A stretch of DNA of 24,213 nucleotides, from contig JBBQMG010000054.1 in assembly GCA_038328705.1 (NCBI GenBank), positions 1 to 24,213 on the forward strand. Direction: 5' to 3'. Numbering within the stretch: the first letter of the stretch is position 1; each line of letters starts with the position of its first letter. A model generated the notes under the pieces. The model was not told the origin of the DNA. It searched no databases and was given only the letters and a program-made list of their open reading frames with translations. The DNA comes from UBA668 sp038328705. Lineage in GTDB: Bacteria > Actinomycetota > Acidimicrobiia > Acidimicrobiales > Ilumatobacteraceae. Of the stretch, positions 15,977 through 22,833 are shown one piece after another. A program made the translations under genes and the position numbers.

Positions 15977-17271
15977 GCTCCGGACCGAACTTCGACCTCG
16001 CCGGCAACCCGGGTTTCGGGAGCGAGAACCTCGACATCGTCGATCCCGACTCGTACCTCGACGGCTTTCCGCACGCGACGTTCCGTCGTCTACGCGACGA
16101 GCAGCCGCTGAGCTGGTGGCCCGAGCACGACGGTGGTCAAGGCTTCTGGGCAGTCACCCGCTACGAGGATCTGCTGTACGTCAGCCAGCACGTCGAGTTG
16201 TTCTCCAGCGCGCAGGGCATCACGCTGGAGGAGATCGAGGGCGATGATTTCGACCTGCGGCGCAACATGCTGGAGTACGACCCGCCTGAGCACACCCGCT
16301 ACCGCCGGCTGGTCAGCAAGCCGTTCAGTCGGCGCGAGGTCTATACGTACGAGGACGGTATTCGCGGCCTCGCTCGCGACGTTGTGTTGGAAGCGTCGGG
16401 GCAGGAGCACTTCGACTACACCGAACTGATCGCCAAGCAGTTGCCGATGCGCATGCTCGGGCGCATGTTGGGTGTTCCCGACAGCGATGGCGACTGGCTG
16501 GTGAAGCAGGGTGACGCGTTGTTGGGCAATCTCGACCCGGAGATGACCGACTACGCGGTCGGGTACACGGACACCGAACAGTTCAAGCACATCCCCTTCC
16601 GTTCGCCCGCCGCGCTCGAGCTCTACACGTACGCCGAGAAGCAGGCCGAGCTGCGCCACCAGTGCCCCGGCAAGGACCTCATCTCTGCGCTGCTCGCACC
16701 CACCATCGACGGCGAATGCCTCACCGACCTGCAGTTCAAGAACCTGTTCGTGCTGATGATCAGCGCCGGCAACGACACGACTCGCTACACGATGGCGGGG
16801 GGCTTGAAGGCGCTGGCTGAGCACCCTGAGCAGTTCGACGAGTTGCGTCAGGCCTGCATCGACGGTGACGCAACGATCGTCGATCGTGCGGTCGAGGAAG
16901 TGCTGCGCTGGACCTCGGTGACCATGCACTTCCGTCGCACGGCAACTCAGGATGTGGAGATGCACGGGCAGACGATTCGCAAGGGCGACAAGGTGCTCGA
17001 GTGGTTCAGCTCAGCGAACTTCGACGAGCGTCAGTTCGCCGATCCGTTCCGTTTCGACATTCATCGCTGGCCGAACGACCACGTCGCGTTCAACTTGCGC
17101 AGCCCCCATCTGTGCCTCGGTGCGCAACTGGCGCGCATGGAACTGAAGCTCCTGTTTCAGGAACTGCTGCCGCGCGTCACCGTCGTCGAAGTGGTCGGTC
17201 CGGTCGAGCGCCTGCGCAGCAATTTCATCTGCGGCATGAAGCGCCTTCCCGTGAAGGTCAGCTGGGCATGA
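15973..17271 (+). CDS. Cytochrome P450 with atypical heme-binding loop
   Basis: Soluble actinobacterial-type P450, 432 residues. The I-helix oxygen-activation motif AGNDTTR is at 265-271, the K-helix E309-x-x-R312 (EVLR) and the FRFDIHRWPNDH meander (359-370) are intact. The Cys-ligand loop reads FNLRSPHLCLGAQLAR with C381 as presumed heme thiolate. The usual family form is FGGGxHxCLGxxLAR, so the conserved glycines and the Phe at its usual distance from Cys are replaced while His and CLG remain. There is no sign of an indel in the DNA. It starts at a GTG overlapping the ADC-like stop (GTGA) and ends overlapping the amidotransferase start (ATGA). Substrate and redox partner are unknown; no ferredoxin gene is nearby. 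Confidence 0.93.
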   Translation: MSSGPNFDLAGNPGFGSENLDIVDPDSYLDGFPHATFRRLRDEQPLSWWPEHDGGQGFWAVTRYEDLLYVSQHVELFSSAQGITLEEIEGDDFDLRRNMLEYDPPEHTRYRRLVSKPFSRREVYTYEDGIRGLARDVVLEASGQEHFDYTELIAKQLPMRMLGRMLGVPDSDGDWLVKQGDALLGNLDPEMTDYAVGYTDTEQFKHIPFRSPAALELYTYAEKQAELRHQCPGKDLISALLAPTIDGECLTDLQFKNLFVLMISAGNDTTRYTMAGGLKALAEHPEQFDELRQACIDGDATIVDRAVEEVLRWTSVTMHFRRTATQDVEMHGQTIRKGDKVLEWFSSANFDERQFADPFRFDIHRWPNDHVAFNLRSPHLCLGAQLARMELKLLFQELLPRVTVVEVVGPVERLRSNFICGMKRLPVKVSWA

Positions 17272-17990
17272 GTGTGCCGCTGATTGGTCTCTCGGGTCGT
17301 CGGTGGCCGGCGGAATCGATTCCGCTGTTCGACTACGCCGCGCTTCATGGCGAGGAAGTCGATGTGCACCTCAGCGAGTACCCGAAGGCGTTGGAGAAGG
17401 CGGGCGCGCTGCCCGTGCAGCTGACGCGCAACACCGACCCGGTGCAGATCATGCAGCGCCTCGACGGGCTGGTGATGACCGGTGGCGCCGACCCTGACCC
17501 TGCTCTGTACGACGAAGAGCCCCACCCGCAACTCGGTGCAGTCGAGCGCGGCCGCGACGACTGGGAGCTTGCGCTGATTCGTGCTGCGCTCGACGCCCGC
17601 ATCCCGATGCTCTGCGTCTGCCGCGGCGCGCAACTGCTCAACATCGCGCTGGGCGGCACGCTGGTGCAGCATCTCGACGAGGCACCGACTCATGCGCTGT
17701 GGCACGTGCCGCGCATCGAGCGCTGCCACACCGTGCGCGTGGCCGCGGGTAGCCGTGCCGAGCAGATCTACGGCGGCGACATTCCCACCAACAGCCTCCA
17801 CCACCAGGCCGTCGGTCGCCCCGGCGAAGGTGTGATCGTGACCGGCACCGCTGAAGACGGTGTGGTCGAAGCCTTCGAGCTGGAAGGTCGTCCGGAAGTC
17901 TTCGCCGTTCAGTGGCACCCCGAAATGCTGAGCGACCAAGTCGACCCAGCCTTCCTCTGGCTGGTCAAGGAAGCCTCCGCCCGTTCGTGA
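17268..17990 (+). CDS. Class-I glutamine amidotransferase-like gamma-glutamyl hydrolase (peptidase C26, PuuD-like)
   Basis: Protein of 240 residues. The triad is visible: nucleophile C118 in MLCVCRGAQLLN, and H217 with E219 in VQWHPEM. The oxyanion region LVMTGGADPDPALY (68-81) and TNSLHHQ (174-180) are typical of the PuuD/C26 family, which cleaves gamma-glutamyl amide bonds, for example in gamma-glutamyl-GABA. ATG 17268 overlaps the P450 stop by four bases; the longer open frame upstream is shadow sequence within the P450 gene. As the last gene of the operon it suggests that the pathway substrate is, or becomes, a gamma-glutamyl conjugate. No PuuA-like ligase is in the window. Confidence 0.9.
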   Translation: MSVPLIGLSGRRWPAESIPLFDYAALHGEEVDVHLSEYPKALEKAGALPVQLTRNTDPVQIMQRLDGLVMTGGADPDPALYDEEPHPQLGAVERGRDDWELALIRAALDARIPMLCVCRGAQLLNIALGGTLVQHLDEAPTHALWHVPRIERCHTVRVAAGSRAEQIYGGDIPTNSLHHQAVGRPGEGVIVTGTAEDGVVEAFELEGRPEVFAVQWHPEMLSDQVDPAFLWLVKEASARS

Positions 17991-17992
17991 CG

Positions 17993-18375
17993 TCAGGTGG
18001 TGATGTGCCGCTCGATCCAGCCGGTCAGTTGTTGCTCGTTCATCTTTCCCGCAGCCACATCGAGCACCGTGGCAACGGCCTCGTCGTCGGAAGCGTGCAG
18101 CGATGCACCGTTGAGGTCGAGGAACATCACGCCGTGATCCAAGCAAGTCGCTTGTTTCCGTCCGGTAGCGGGTGATTGAGGGCCAGACGAACGCAGAGCA
18201 CGGCGGCCTTCTCCGCGAGTGTGGGATAGAAGTCCGTGTCGCCGAAGCCTGCCTGCGGAGCGTGCAGCGCAGAGTCGAGGAGGTCGCTGCGCGAGACGTG
18301 AACGAGAGTGTCGACGTCGATGCCGGTGACCGCCTGTGCGATGACAAAGGCTTCCGCCATTGTCAAGTATCTCAC
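17993..18375 (-). pseudogene. doc: Doc/Fic-family toxin interrupted by a frameshift
   Basis: Doc toxins inactivate EF-Tu by phosphorylation and are neutralised by a cognate antitoxin. GTG 18375 begins an 82-codon frame carrying the Fic-type motif HPLPDGNKR and ending in LAWITA at a stop (18127-18129). The missing C-terminus continues in another frame as VMFLDLNGASLHASDDEA to a stop at 17993-17995. Adding one base at about 18131-18133 joins the two into 127 residues, practically the 126 of phage P1 Doc. The break is therefore a single-base deletion, or a sequencing error. The start overlaps the antitoxin stop (GTGA). The motif has Leu where the Fic consensus has Phe. As read, the truncated product lacks the helices after the catalytic loop and is probably inactive. 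Confidence 0.85.
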
Positions 18376-18581
18376 TGTGCGAGTCGGTCGAGAATCTCAC
18401 GATCGCGCTCGACCAATTGGGTGAGCCGATCGATGAAGTCTTTGTCGTGTCGAACTCGTTCGACTTCTTGGTTCAGTGCTGACACGATCAATTGGTTGAC
18501 GCTGGTGCCCTGAGCGCGTGCGACCGCCTCGGCACGGTCGGCAAGCTCGTCTGGTATCCGAACAGTGGTTTGCTTCGTCAT
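18372..18581 (-). CDS. Ribbon-helix-helix antitoxin
   Basis: Small protein of 69 residues with an Arc/CopG-type ribbon-helix-helix: the beta strand KQTTVRIPDEL followed by helices ADRAEAVARAQG and SVNQLIVSALNQEVERV. The charged C-terminal helix (about 48-69, DKDFIDRLTQLVERDREI) is suited to bind a toxin. ATG 18581 was chosen because it begins directly before the DNA-binding strand; an open extension to 18605 looks non-coding. It overlaps the Doc start by four bases, the usual antitoxin-first order. It would be the autorepressor of the pair. The RHH antitoxin in place of Phd is a known alternative for Doc-like toxins. Confidence 0.85.
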   Translation of the reverse strand: MTKQTTVRIPDELADRAEAVARAQGTSVNQLIVSALNQEVERVRHDKDFIDRLTQLVERDREILDRLAQ

Positions 18582-18592
18582 GGCATCACGAA

Positions 18593-18600
18593 ATCGCGAT
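18593..18600. promoter_or_regulatory. Small palindrome upstream of the antitoxin gene
   Basis: ATCGCGAT is a perfect 8-bp palindrome 11 bp before ATG 18581, in the 42-bp gap after the serine hydrolase gene. RHH antitoxins bind short palindromic operators, so it is a candidate autoregulatory site. An 8-bp palindrome alone is weak evidence. Confidence 0.3.
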
Positions 18601-18623
18601 GTCACGAGGCGGTCGCCGAAATT

Positions 18624-19856
18624 TCAGTCGGTGATGGCGCTGTAGACGAGGCTGCGCAACTGGCCGCGGAAGTCGAATGAGTTGGAGGGCATCAGCTGGG
18701 TCAGGAACACGACCCACAGGTCCTCGATCGGGTCGACCCAGAACACAGTCGACGCGGCGCCGCCCCAGTAGTAGTCACCGCGGCTCAGCCCGCCCGTCGC
18801 TACCTGGTCGATGGTGGAGGCGAATCCGAGACCGAACCCGACGCCAACACTGCCGCGCAGCTCCAGCAGGTCGACGTCGACCGACGCAAGGTCCTTGCCG
18901 CCCGGCAGATGATTCAGCAGCATCAGGTCGAGTGTTCGCGAACCGATGATGCGGTGGTCATCCAGCACTCCGCCGCGACGGAGCATCTCGCAGAAGCGGA
19001 TGTAGTCGGCCATGGTGCCGGTCAGCCCGCCGCCACCCGACACGAACGCGGGCAGCCTCGTGAACGCGCTCGTCGCCGCGTCGTCCATCAGCGTCATGGT
19101 CTTGTCGGCGTTGCGGGCGTAGTTGCTCGCGAAGCGATGCACCTTGTCCGGCGCGACCTGGAACGACGTATCGGTCATCCCGAGCGGGCCGAGGATGTGC
19201 TGCTGCAGGTACTCCGCCAACGGCTGGCCGGACAGCGTCTCGACCAGCGCGCCACACACGTCGGTGGCCAGTGAGTACATGTACGCGCTGCCCGGCTGGA
19301 ACCGCAGCGGCACCTGCGACAGCTTCTCCATGAACTCGGCCATGGTGGTGGGTACACCGGCGCTGCGAATCTCCAGCTTGCGATAGAGCCCGTCCACCGG
19401 ATGCTGGTCGCCCATACCCGGCAAGACACCGCCATAGGTGCTGCCGCAGGTGTGCGAGAGCAGATCGCGGAACGACACCGGGCGCCGCGCCGGCTCGGTG
19501 ACCATCTCATCGCCACTTCCCGAGACCCACACCCGATGATTGCGCCACGAGGGGAACACGCGAGCAACCGGCTCGTCGAGCTGGAACATGCCGTGCTCGA
19601 AGAGCTGCATCAGCGCGATCGAAGTGATTGGTTTGGTCATCGAGTAGATGCGAAAGATCGTGTCGTCTCCGATGGCGACGCCGCGCTCGCGATCGCGCAG
19701 GCCGAGCGACGCCTCATACGCGAGGTGGCCGTGACGACCAACGGCTACCTGGCAACCAGCAATCTTGCCGGGTGTGACGTAGTGACGATCGAGGTGGGCG
19801 GCGATGCGGTCGAGCCTGTTGGCGTCGAAGCCGGTGGCGGCGGGTTGTAGGTCCAT
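18624..19856 (-). CDS. Serine hydrolase of the class C beta-lactamase / family VIII esterase type
   Basis: Protein of 410 residues. The catalytic S72-x-x-K75 is in FRIYSMTKPIT, the Tyr general base is probably Y194 in YMYSLATDVCG, and WGGAASTVFWVDP (364 on) replaces the KTG box as in EstB-like esterases. FRDLLSHTCGSTYG and QHILGPLGMTDTSF are typical family segments. There is no signal peptide, so the enzyme is probably cytoplasmic and acts as an esterase or lactonase, not as a resistance beta-lactamase. Start ATG 19856 has a Shine-Dalgarno (GGAG, 5-nt spacing); upstream open sequence was rejected. It lies 25 bp downstream of the marR-like gene, probably in one operon with it and plsC. Confidence 0.9.
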   Translation of the reverse strand: MDLQPAATGFDANRLDRIAAHLDRHYVTPGKIAGCQVAVGRHGHLAYEASLGLRDRERGVAIGDDTIFRIYSMTKPITSIALMQLFEHGMFQLDEPVARVFPSWRNHRVWVSGSGDEMVTEPARRPVSFRDLLSHTCGSTYGGVLPGMGDQHPVDGLYRKLEIRSAGVPTTMAEFMEKLSQVPLRFQPGSAYMYSLATDVCGALVETLSGQPLAEYLQQHILGPLGMTDTSFQVAPDKVHRFASNYARNADKTMTLMDDAATSAFTRLPAFVSGGGGLTGTMADYIRFCEMLRRGGVLDDHRIIGSRTLDLMLLNHLPGGKDLASVDVDLLELRGSVGVGFGLGFASTIDQVATGGLSRGDYYWGGAASTVFWVDPIEDLWVVFLTQLMPSNSFDFRGQLRSLVYSAITD

Positions 19857-19881
19857 CGTGTCTCCGTGAGTCGTGGTGCAG

Positions 19882-20403
19882 TTACAGGTCGATGGCTTCG
19901 ACGGTGCGCAGGATGATGCGCAGCGCGTGCGCCAGCTCGATCTGTTCCTCTTCGGTGAGCGCCTGGGTGACCAAGCTCTCGTGGCGGTTGAAGGCAGGCA
20001 TGATCTCGTCGACCACCTTGCGACCCTTGGCCGAGACGCCCACCAACACGCGGCGTCCGTCGGCGCGATCATTCTTTCGACGTATGAGGTGGCGCGCCTC
20101 CAGCGTCTTCATCACGCCGGTCAACGTCGCCGCTGTCACCCCAGCCTCGGAGGCCAGCGAGCGTGCATCCATCTCACCCCAGACGCGCAACACGAACAGC
20201 GTCGTGAAGGCGCTCCAGCTCAGATCGTGCTGGGCGAGCACGCCGCTCTCCATGTGATTGCGCACCGCGGTTGCGGCACGAAAAATGTTGGAGACAGCGG
20301 AGAGGGAACTGAGGTCCAGATCGAGCCCGGTGAAGGTGGCGCGCACATCGCGTTCGGCGCGCACGAGGTCGGCGTCGTCGCCGCTGGCGAACAACCGCGG
20401 CAC
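19882..20403 (-). CDS. MarR-family transcriptional regulator
   Basis: Protein of 173 residues. The winged-helix core spans about 60-125 (SWSAFTTLFVLRVWGEMDARSLASEAGVTAATLTGVMKTLEARHLIRRKND, then the wing RADGRRVLVGVSAKG), with N- and C-terminal dimerisation helices. MarR proteins usually repress neighbouring catabolic or efflux genes and are released by phenolic or acyl ligands. The start is a GTG 2 nt after the plsC stop. It sits between an acyltransferase and an esterase-like hydrolase, so these are its most likely targets. I see no operator palindrome beside it. Whether it also binds the 15122-15139 palindrome cannot be told. Confidence 0.92.
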   Translation of the reverse strand: MPRLFASGDDADLVRAERDVRATFTGLDLDLSSLSAVSNIFRAATAVRNHMESGVLAQHDLSWSAFTTLFVLRVWGEMDARSLASEAGVTAATLTGVMKTLEARHLIRRKNDRADGRRVLVGVSAKGRKVVDEIMPAFNRHESLVTQALTEEEQIELAHALRIILRTVEAIDL

Positions 20404-20405
20404 GC

Positions 20406-21179
20406 TCAGGCCCTCATCAGCGCGAGTTCATCGGCGATGATCGTACGAACGCGGTCGCGTAGCTCGGGCACGTCGGCCTTGGTCATTCCGGTGGTGTCGA
20501 TTGGCTGGAGGACTCGCACTTCAGCGTTGGTCACGTTCCAGCGCCAGTCCCCGGCCTGCATGGCCTGACGGGTGCCGTTGACCACCAGCGGCAGAATCGG
20601 ATGGCCGGTCTCGATGGCCAGCCGGAAGGCGCCGTCCTTGAACTCGCCCATCTCGCCGTCGCGGGTACGAGTGCCCTCAGGAAACAGCATCACGCTGACA
20701 CCCTTGTCGAGGCGATCGTGGCAGTCCTTCATGGCGATCACGATGCTCTGCTTGTTGCCACGAATGATCTTGATGTCGCCGGCCATCATCATCAGCCAGC
20801 CGACCAGCGGAAACTTGAACCACGTCTCCTTCGCCAGCCACTTCATCTCCCAGGGAAGGTGGGAGATCAGCAGCATGTCGGCGAAGCTCTCGTGATTGGC
20901 CACGACTACGTACGGTCGCCGCGGGTCAGTGATCTCCAGGCCGCTGGTTCGGAACGTCCACAGCGGGTTCAACCAGGTGTGCACCACGCAGAGGCGACGG
21001 AACATCCACCCGGCGCGATAGCGACCCTTGTCGAACGGTGCCGTGACGATGAACACGATGAACGTGAGCGGCACCCAGACAATCACGACGACGCCGATCA
21101 TCAGCCACGCCCAGATGGAAAGAAGGGTGCGCGACACGGGATTGCCGAGGAGTCGTTGGCGGATTGGTGAGATGCGCAT
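20406..21179 (-). CDS. plsC: 1-acyl-sn-glycerol-3-phosphate acyltransferase (PlsC family)
   Basis: Membrane enzyme that acylates lysophosphatidic acid in phospholipid synthesis. The product is 257 residues. A hydrophobic helix is at about 18-48 (LLSIWAWLMIGVVVIVWV). The catalytic NHESFAD (N-H-x4-D) is at about 95-101 and the phosphate-binding FPEGTR at about 166-171; the LPLVVNGTRQAM segment completes the family pattern. ATG 21179 is used; a GTG two codons upstream (21185) is possible. It heads a plsC-marR-hydrolase unit on the minus strand and is divergent from the metzincin gene with about 50 bp between. Several PlsC paralogues per genome are common in actinobacteria, so this need not be the housekeeping copy. 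Confidence 0.92.
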   Translation of the reverse strand: MRISPIRQRLLGNPVSRTLLSIWAWLMIGVVVIVWVPLTFIVFIVTAPFDKGRYRAGWMFRRLCVVHTWLNPLWTFRTSGLEITDPRRPYVVVANHESFADMLLISHLPWEMKWLAKETWFKFPLVGWLMMMAGDIKIIRGNKQSIVIAMKDCHDRLDKGVSVMLFPEGTRTRDGEMGEFKDGAFRLAIETGHPILPLVVNGTRQAMQAGDWRWNVTNAEVRVLQPIDTTGMTKADVPELRDRVRTIIADELALMRA

Positions 21180-21217
21180 GTCCACATGCTGACACGCGGC
21201 GTGGCCTGAGGCGCACC

Positions 21218-21223
21218 TAGCCT
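21218..21223 (+). promoter_or_regulatory. Candidate -10 element for the metzincin gene (leaderless)
   Basis: TAGCCT followed by 6 nt and then ATG 21230, with no Shine-Dalgarno. The same hexamer precedes the aminotransferase start at 22834. Confidence 0.35.
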
Positions 21224-21239
21224 GCCCACATGGGGAGGC
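21220..21239. repeat. Inverted repeat centred on the metzincin start codon
   Basis: GCCTGCCCA (21220-21228) and TGGGGAGGC (21231-21239) pair at 8 of 9 positions around a 2-nt centre that includes the A of ATG 21230. It could act as an operator overlapping the start, or as a small hairpin if the transcript has a leader. Confidence 0.45.
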
Positions 21240-22354
21240 GGTGGCTGATCAGCGCAATTGCGGGGGCAGTGTCGCTGACAATGCTGGCCAGCGCCAGTGG
21301 CAGCGACGAGCCCGCCAGCGAGCGAGCCTTGCCGGCGGCGCTCACTGCGCTTCTCGCAACACCCTCGGCCGGTGGTGCGAGAACTGTGGGAGACGACCAT
21401 TTCGAAGTCTGGATCTGCCACGTCCCGCTCGACTCGAGCGCCGCTATGTACGGAGGCTTGCCCTTGCGCCTATCGCTGACACTGCAGGGCGTCACCGACG
21501 TCGTGAGCGACCGCGTTCCCGCATACTTCGACACGCTCTCGCAAGGTCGGTATCGACCGGTGTTCGCGGCTGGGGGCGAGGTGACAATTGCCGCCGATGA
21601 CCAGCCTCAGGCCTGTGTCGACGGCGCAGTCGCAGGCGCGAGCGACGACACCGACGCGGTGTTGGTGGTCGCGGATGCCGAGCATGCCGGCGACCAACCG
21701 GGCGGCTTCGGGAGTGGCGGCGATCCGTGCCCGGCCAACGGTAATTGCTCGATCGCGACCACGCGCCGGCTGGCGTACGTGGGTGCCAGCGACTTCCATC
21801 CGGACTGGGGAGACGACCCACCGATGGACCTGGTCGAACACGAGATCGGGCACTCGTTGGGATGGGTGCACAGCGGCACCAACGATGCTGGCGACTATCT
21901 GAGCGGCCTCGATCTGATGAGCAACAGCGCGGCGCCGCGTGAGGCGGACCCAACCCGCCGCAACGGCCCGGGGACGTTGGCCATCAACCTGTTTCTTGCG
22001 GGCTGGTTGCCTGCCAAGGACGTCGCGGTTGCGACCGACGAGGCAACCACGAAGCTGTCGCCTTCCAACGGCGACAAGGGCACACGCCTGCTGGTGCTCG
22101 ACAATGGCAGAGGCTCGATGTTCACCGTCGAGCTGCTGACAGCCGACGGCCTCGATGGTCACCTGCCGGCGACTGGAATCTCCGTGCATGAGGTGCACAT
22201 CGTCGACGGTGCGCTGGAACCGATGGCCCCGATGGTCGGCAATCCGCCGTACCTGGCGTTGCTGCAACCTGGCATCGTGTTGAAGTTCGGCCAGTGGACG
22301 TTGACAGCCACCGACGATTGGACCGTCACTTGCCGCAAGGCCGCTTCGCCCTAG
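21230..22354 (+). CDS. Secreted zinc metalloprotease (metzincin type)
   Basis: Predicted exported protein of 374 residues. A signal peptide at about 1-23 (RRWLISAIAGAVSLTMLASASG) is followed by a catalytic domain with the metzincin zinc site HEIGHSLGWVH (204-214: three His ligands and Glu205). A Met-turn at LDLMSN (M230) lies a short distance downstream, as the class requires. Six cysteines occur in the mature part (63, 129, 167, 173 and two near the C-terminus or in the signal-proximal region), consistent with an exported protein. The C-terminal 130 residues look beta-rich. Resemblance to M6/M12-type peptidases is general only, and I cannot assign a subfamily. It is divergent from plsC and 14 bp upstream of the cytidine deaminase. 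Confidence 0.85.
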   Translation: MGRRWLISAIAGAVSLTMLASASGSDEPASERALPAALTALLATPSAGGARTVGDDHFEVWICHVPLDSSAAMYGGLPLRLSLTLQGVTDVVSDRVPAYFDTLSQGRYRPVFAAGGEVTIAADDQPQACVDGAVAGASDDTDAVLVVADAEHAGDQPGGFGSGGDPCPANGNCSIATTRRLAYVGASDFHPDWGDDPPMDLVEHEIGHSLGWVHSGTNDAGDYLSGLDLMSNSAAPREADPTRRNGPGTLAINLFLAGWLPAKDVAVATDEATTKLSPSNGDKGTRLLVLDNGRGSMFTVELLTADGLDGHLPATGISVHEVHIVDGALEPMAPMVGNPPYLALLQPGIVLKFGQWTLTATDDWTVTCRKAASP

Positions 22355-22355
22355 A

Positions 22356-22361
22356 TACAGT
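22356..22361 (+). promoter_or_regulatory. Candidate -10 element for the cytidine deaminase gene (leaderless)
   Basis: TACAGT starts 2 nt after the metzincin stop and is followed by 7 nt and then ATG 22369, with no Shine-Dalgarno. It suggests the gene can be transcribed independently of the metzincin. Confidence 0.4.
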
Positions 22362-22368
22362 CGGCGCG

Positions 22369-22788
22369 ATGACTGGTCGTTCGATGACACCCGCGCAGCA
22401 GGAGATGTTCGACGCTGCGCTCGCTGCGCATGGCAACGCACATGCCCCCTACAGCCACTACCCGGTGGGGGCTGCGGTGCGCGGCGAGAGCGGCCGTGTT
22501 TATGCCGGCAGCAACGTCGAGAACGCCGCCTACCCACAGGGGTGGTGCGCCGAGACCAGCGCGATCGGGGCGATGATCACCGCCGGCGAGCAGACGATCG
22601 TCGAGGTGCTCACCATCAGCAACGGCGACATGATCGGCACCTGCTGCGGCGGTTGTCGCCAGAAGCTGCGTGAGTTCGCAGCGCCGGACACGCCCATCTA
22701 CTCGTGCGGCCCCGAAGGGCTGCGCCGCACGTTCACACTCGACGAGTTGCTGCCGCACAGCTTCGGCCCCGAGAACCTCGTCGACTGA
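22369..22788 (+). CDS. cdd: Cytidine deaminase
   Basis: Zinc enzyme of pyrimidine salvage that converts cytidine or deoxycytidine to the uridine form. The product is 139 residues, the size of the small homotetrameric class. Zinc and catalytic residues are C60-A-E62 (GWCAETSAIGAM) and C93-x2-C96 (CCGGCRQ); APYSHYPVGAAV and GSNVENAAYPQG are family landmarks. The residue before C93 is Cys where Pro is usual. ATG 22369 is preferred because the frame upstream is shadow sequence in the metzincin gene. ATG 22384 is a possible later start. Confidence 0.95.
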   Translation: MTGRSMTPAQQEMFDAALAAHGNAHAPYSHYPVGAAVRGESGRVYAGSNVENAAYPQGWCAETSAIGAMITAGEQTIVEVLTISNGDMIGTCCGGCRQKLREFAAPDTPIYSCGPEGLRRTFTLDELLPHSFGPENLVD

Positions 22789-22820
22789 TTGCCCAACAGC
22801 CGACTGCCACGCCTGTGTCG

Positions 22821-22826
22821 TAGCCT
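22821..22826 (+). promoter_or_regulatory. Candidate -10 element for the aminotransferase gene (leaderless)
   Basis: TAGCCT followed by 7 nt and then GTG 22834, with no Shine-Dalgarno. It supports the GTG start over the in-frame TTG at 22789 that would abut the cdd stop. Confidence 0.4.
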
Positions 22827-22833
22827 TGCCACC

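Noticed and set aside
17157..18347. A 396-codon open frame on the minus strand
   Set aside because: Mostly antisense to the P450 and amidotransferase genes, without family motifs; the Doc and antitoxin frames explain its upper end better.
18127..18375. A naturally short 82-residue Fic protein
   Set aside because: The expected Doc C-terminus continues directly in another frame to the exact usual length, so a frameshift is simpler.
18624..19856. Antibiotic-resistance beta-lactamase
   Set aside because: No signal peptide, and the WGGA motif in place of KTG points to an EstB-like esterase.
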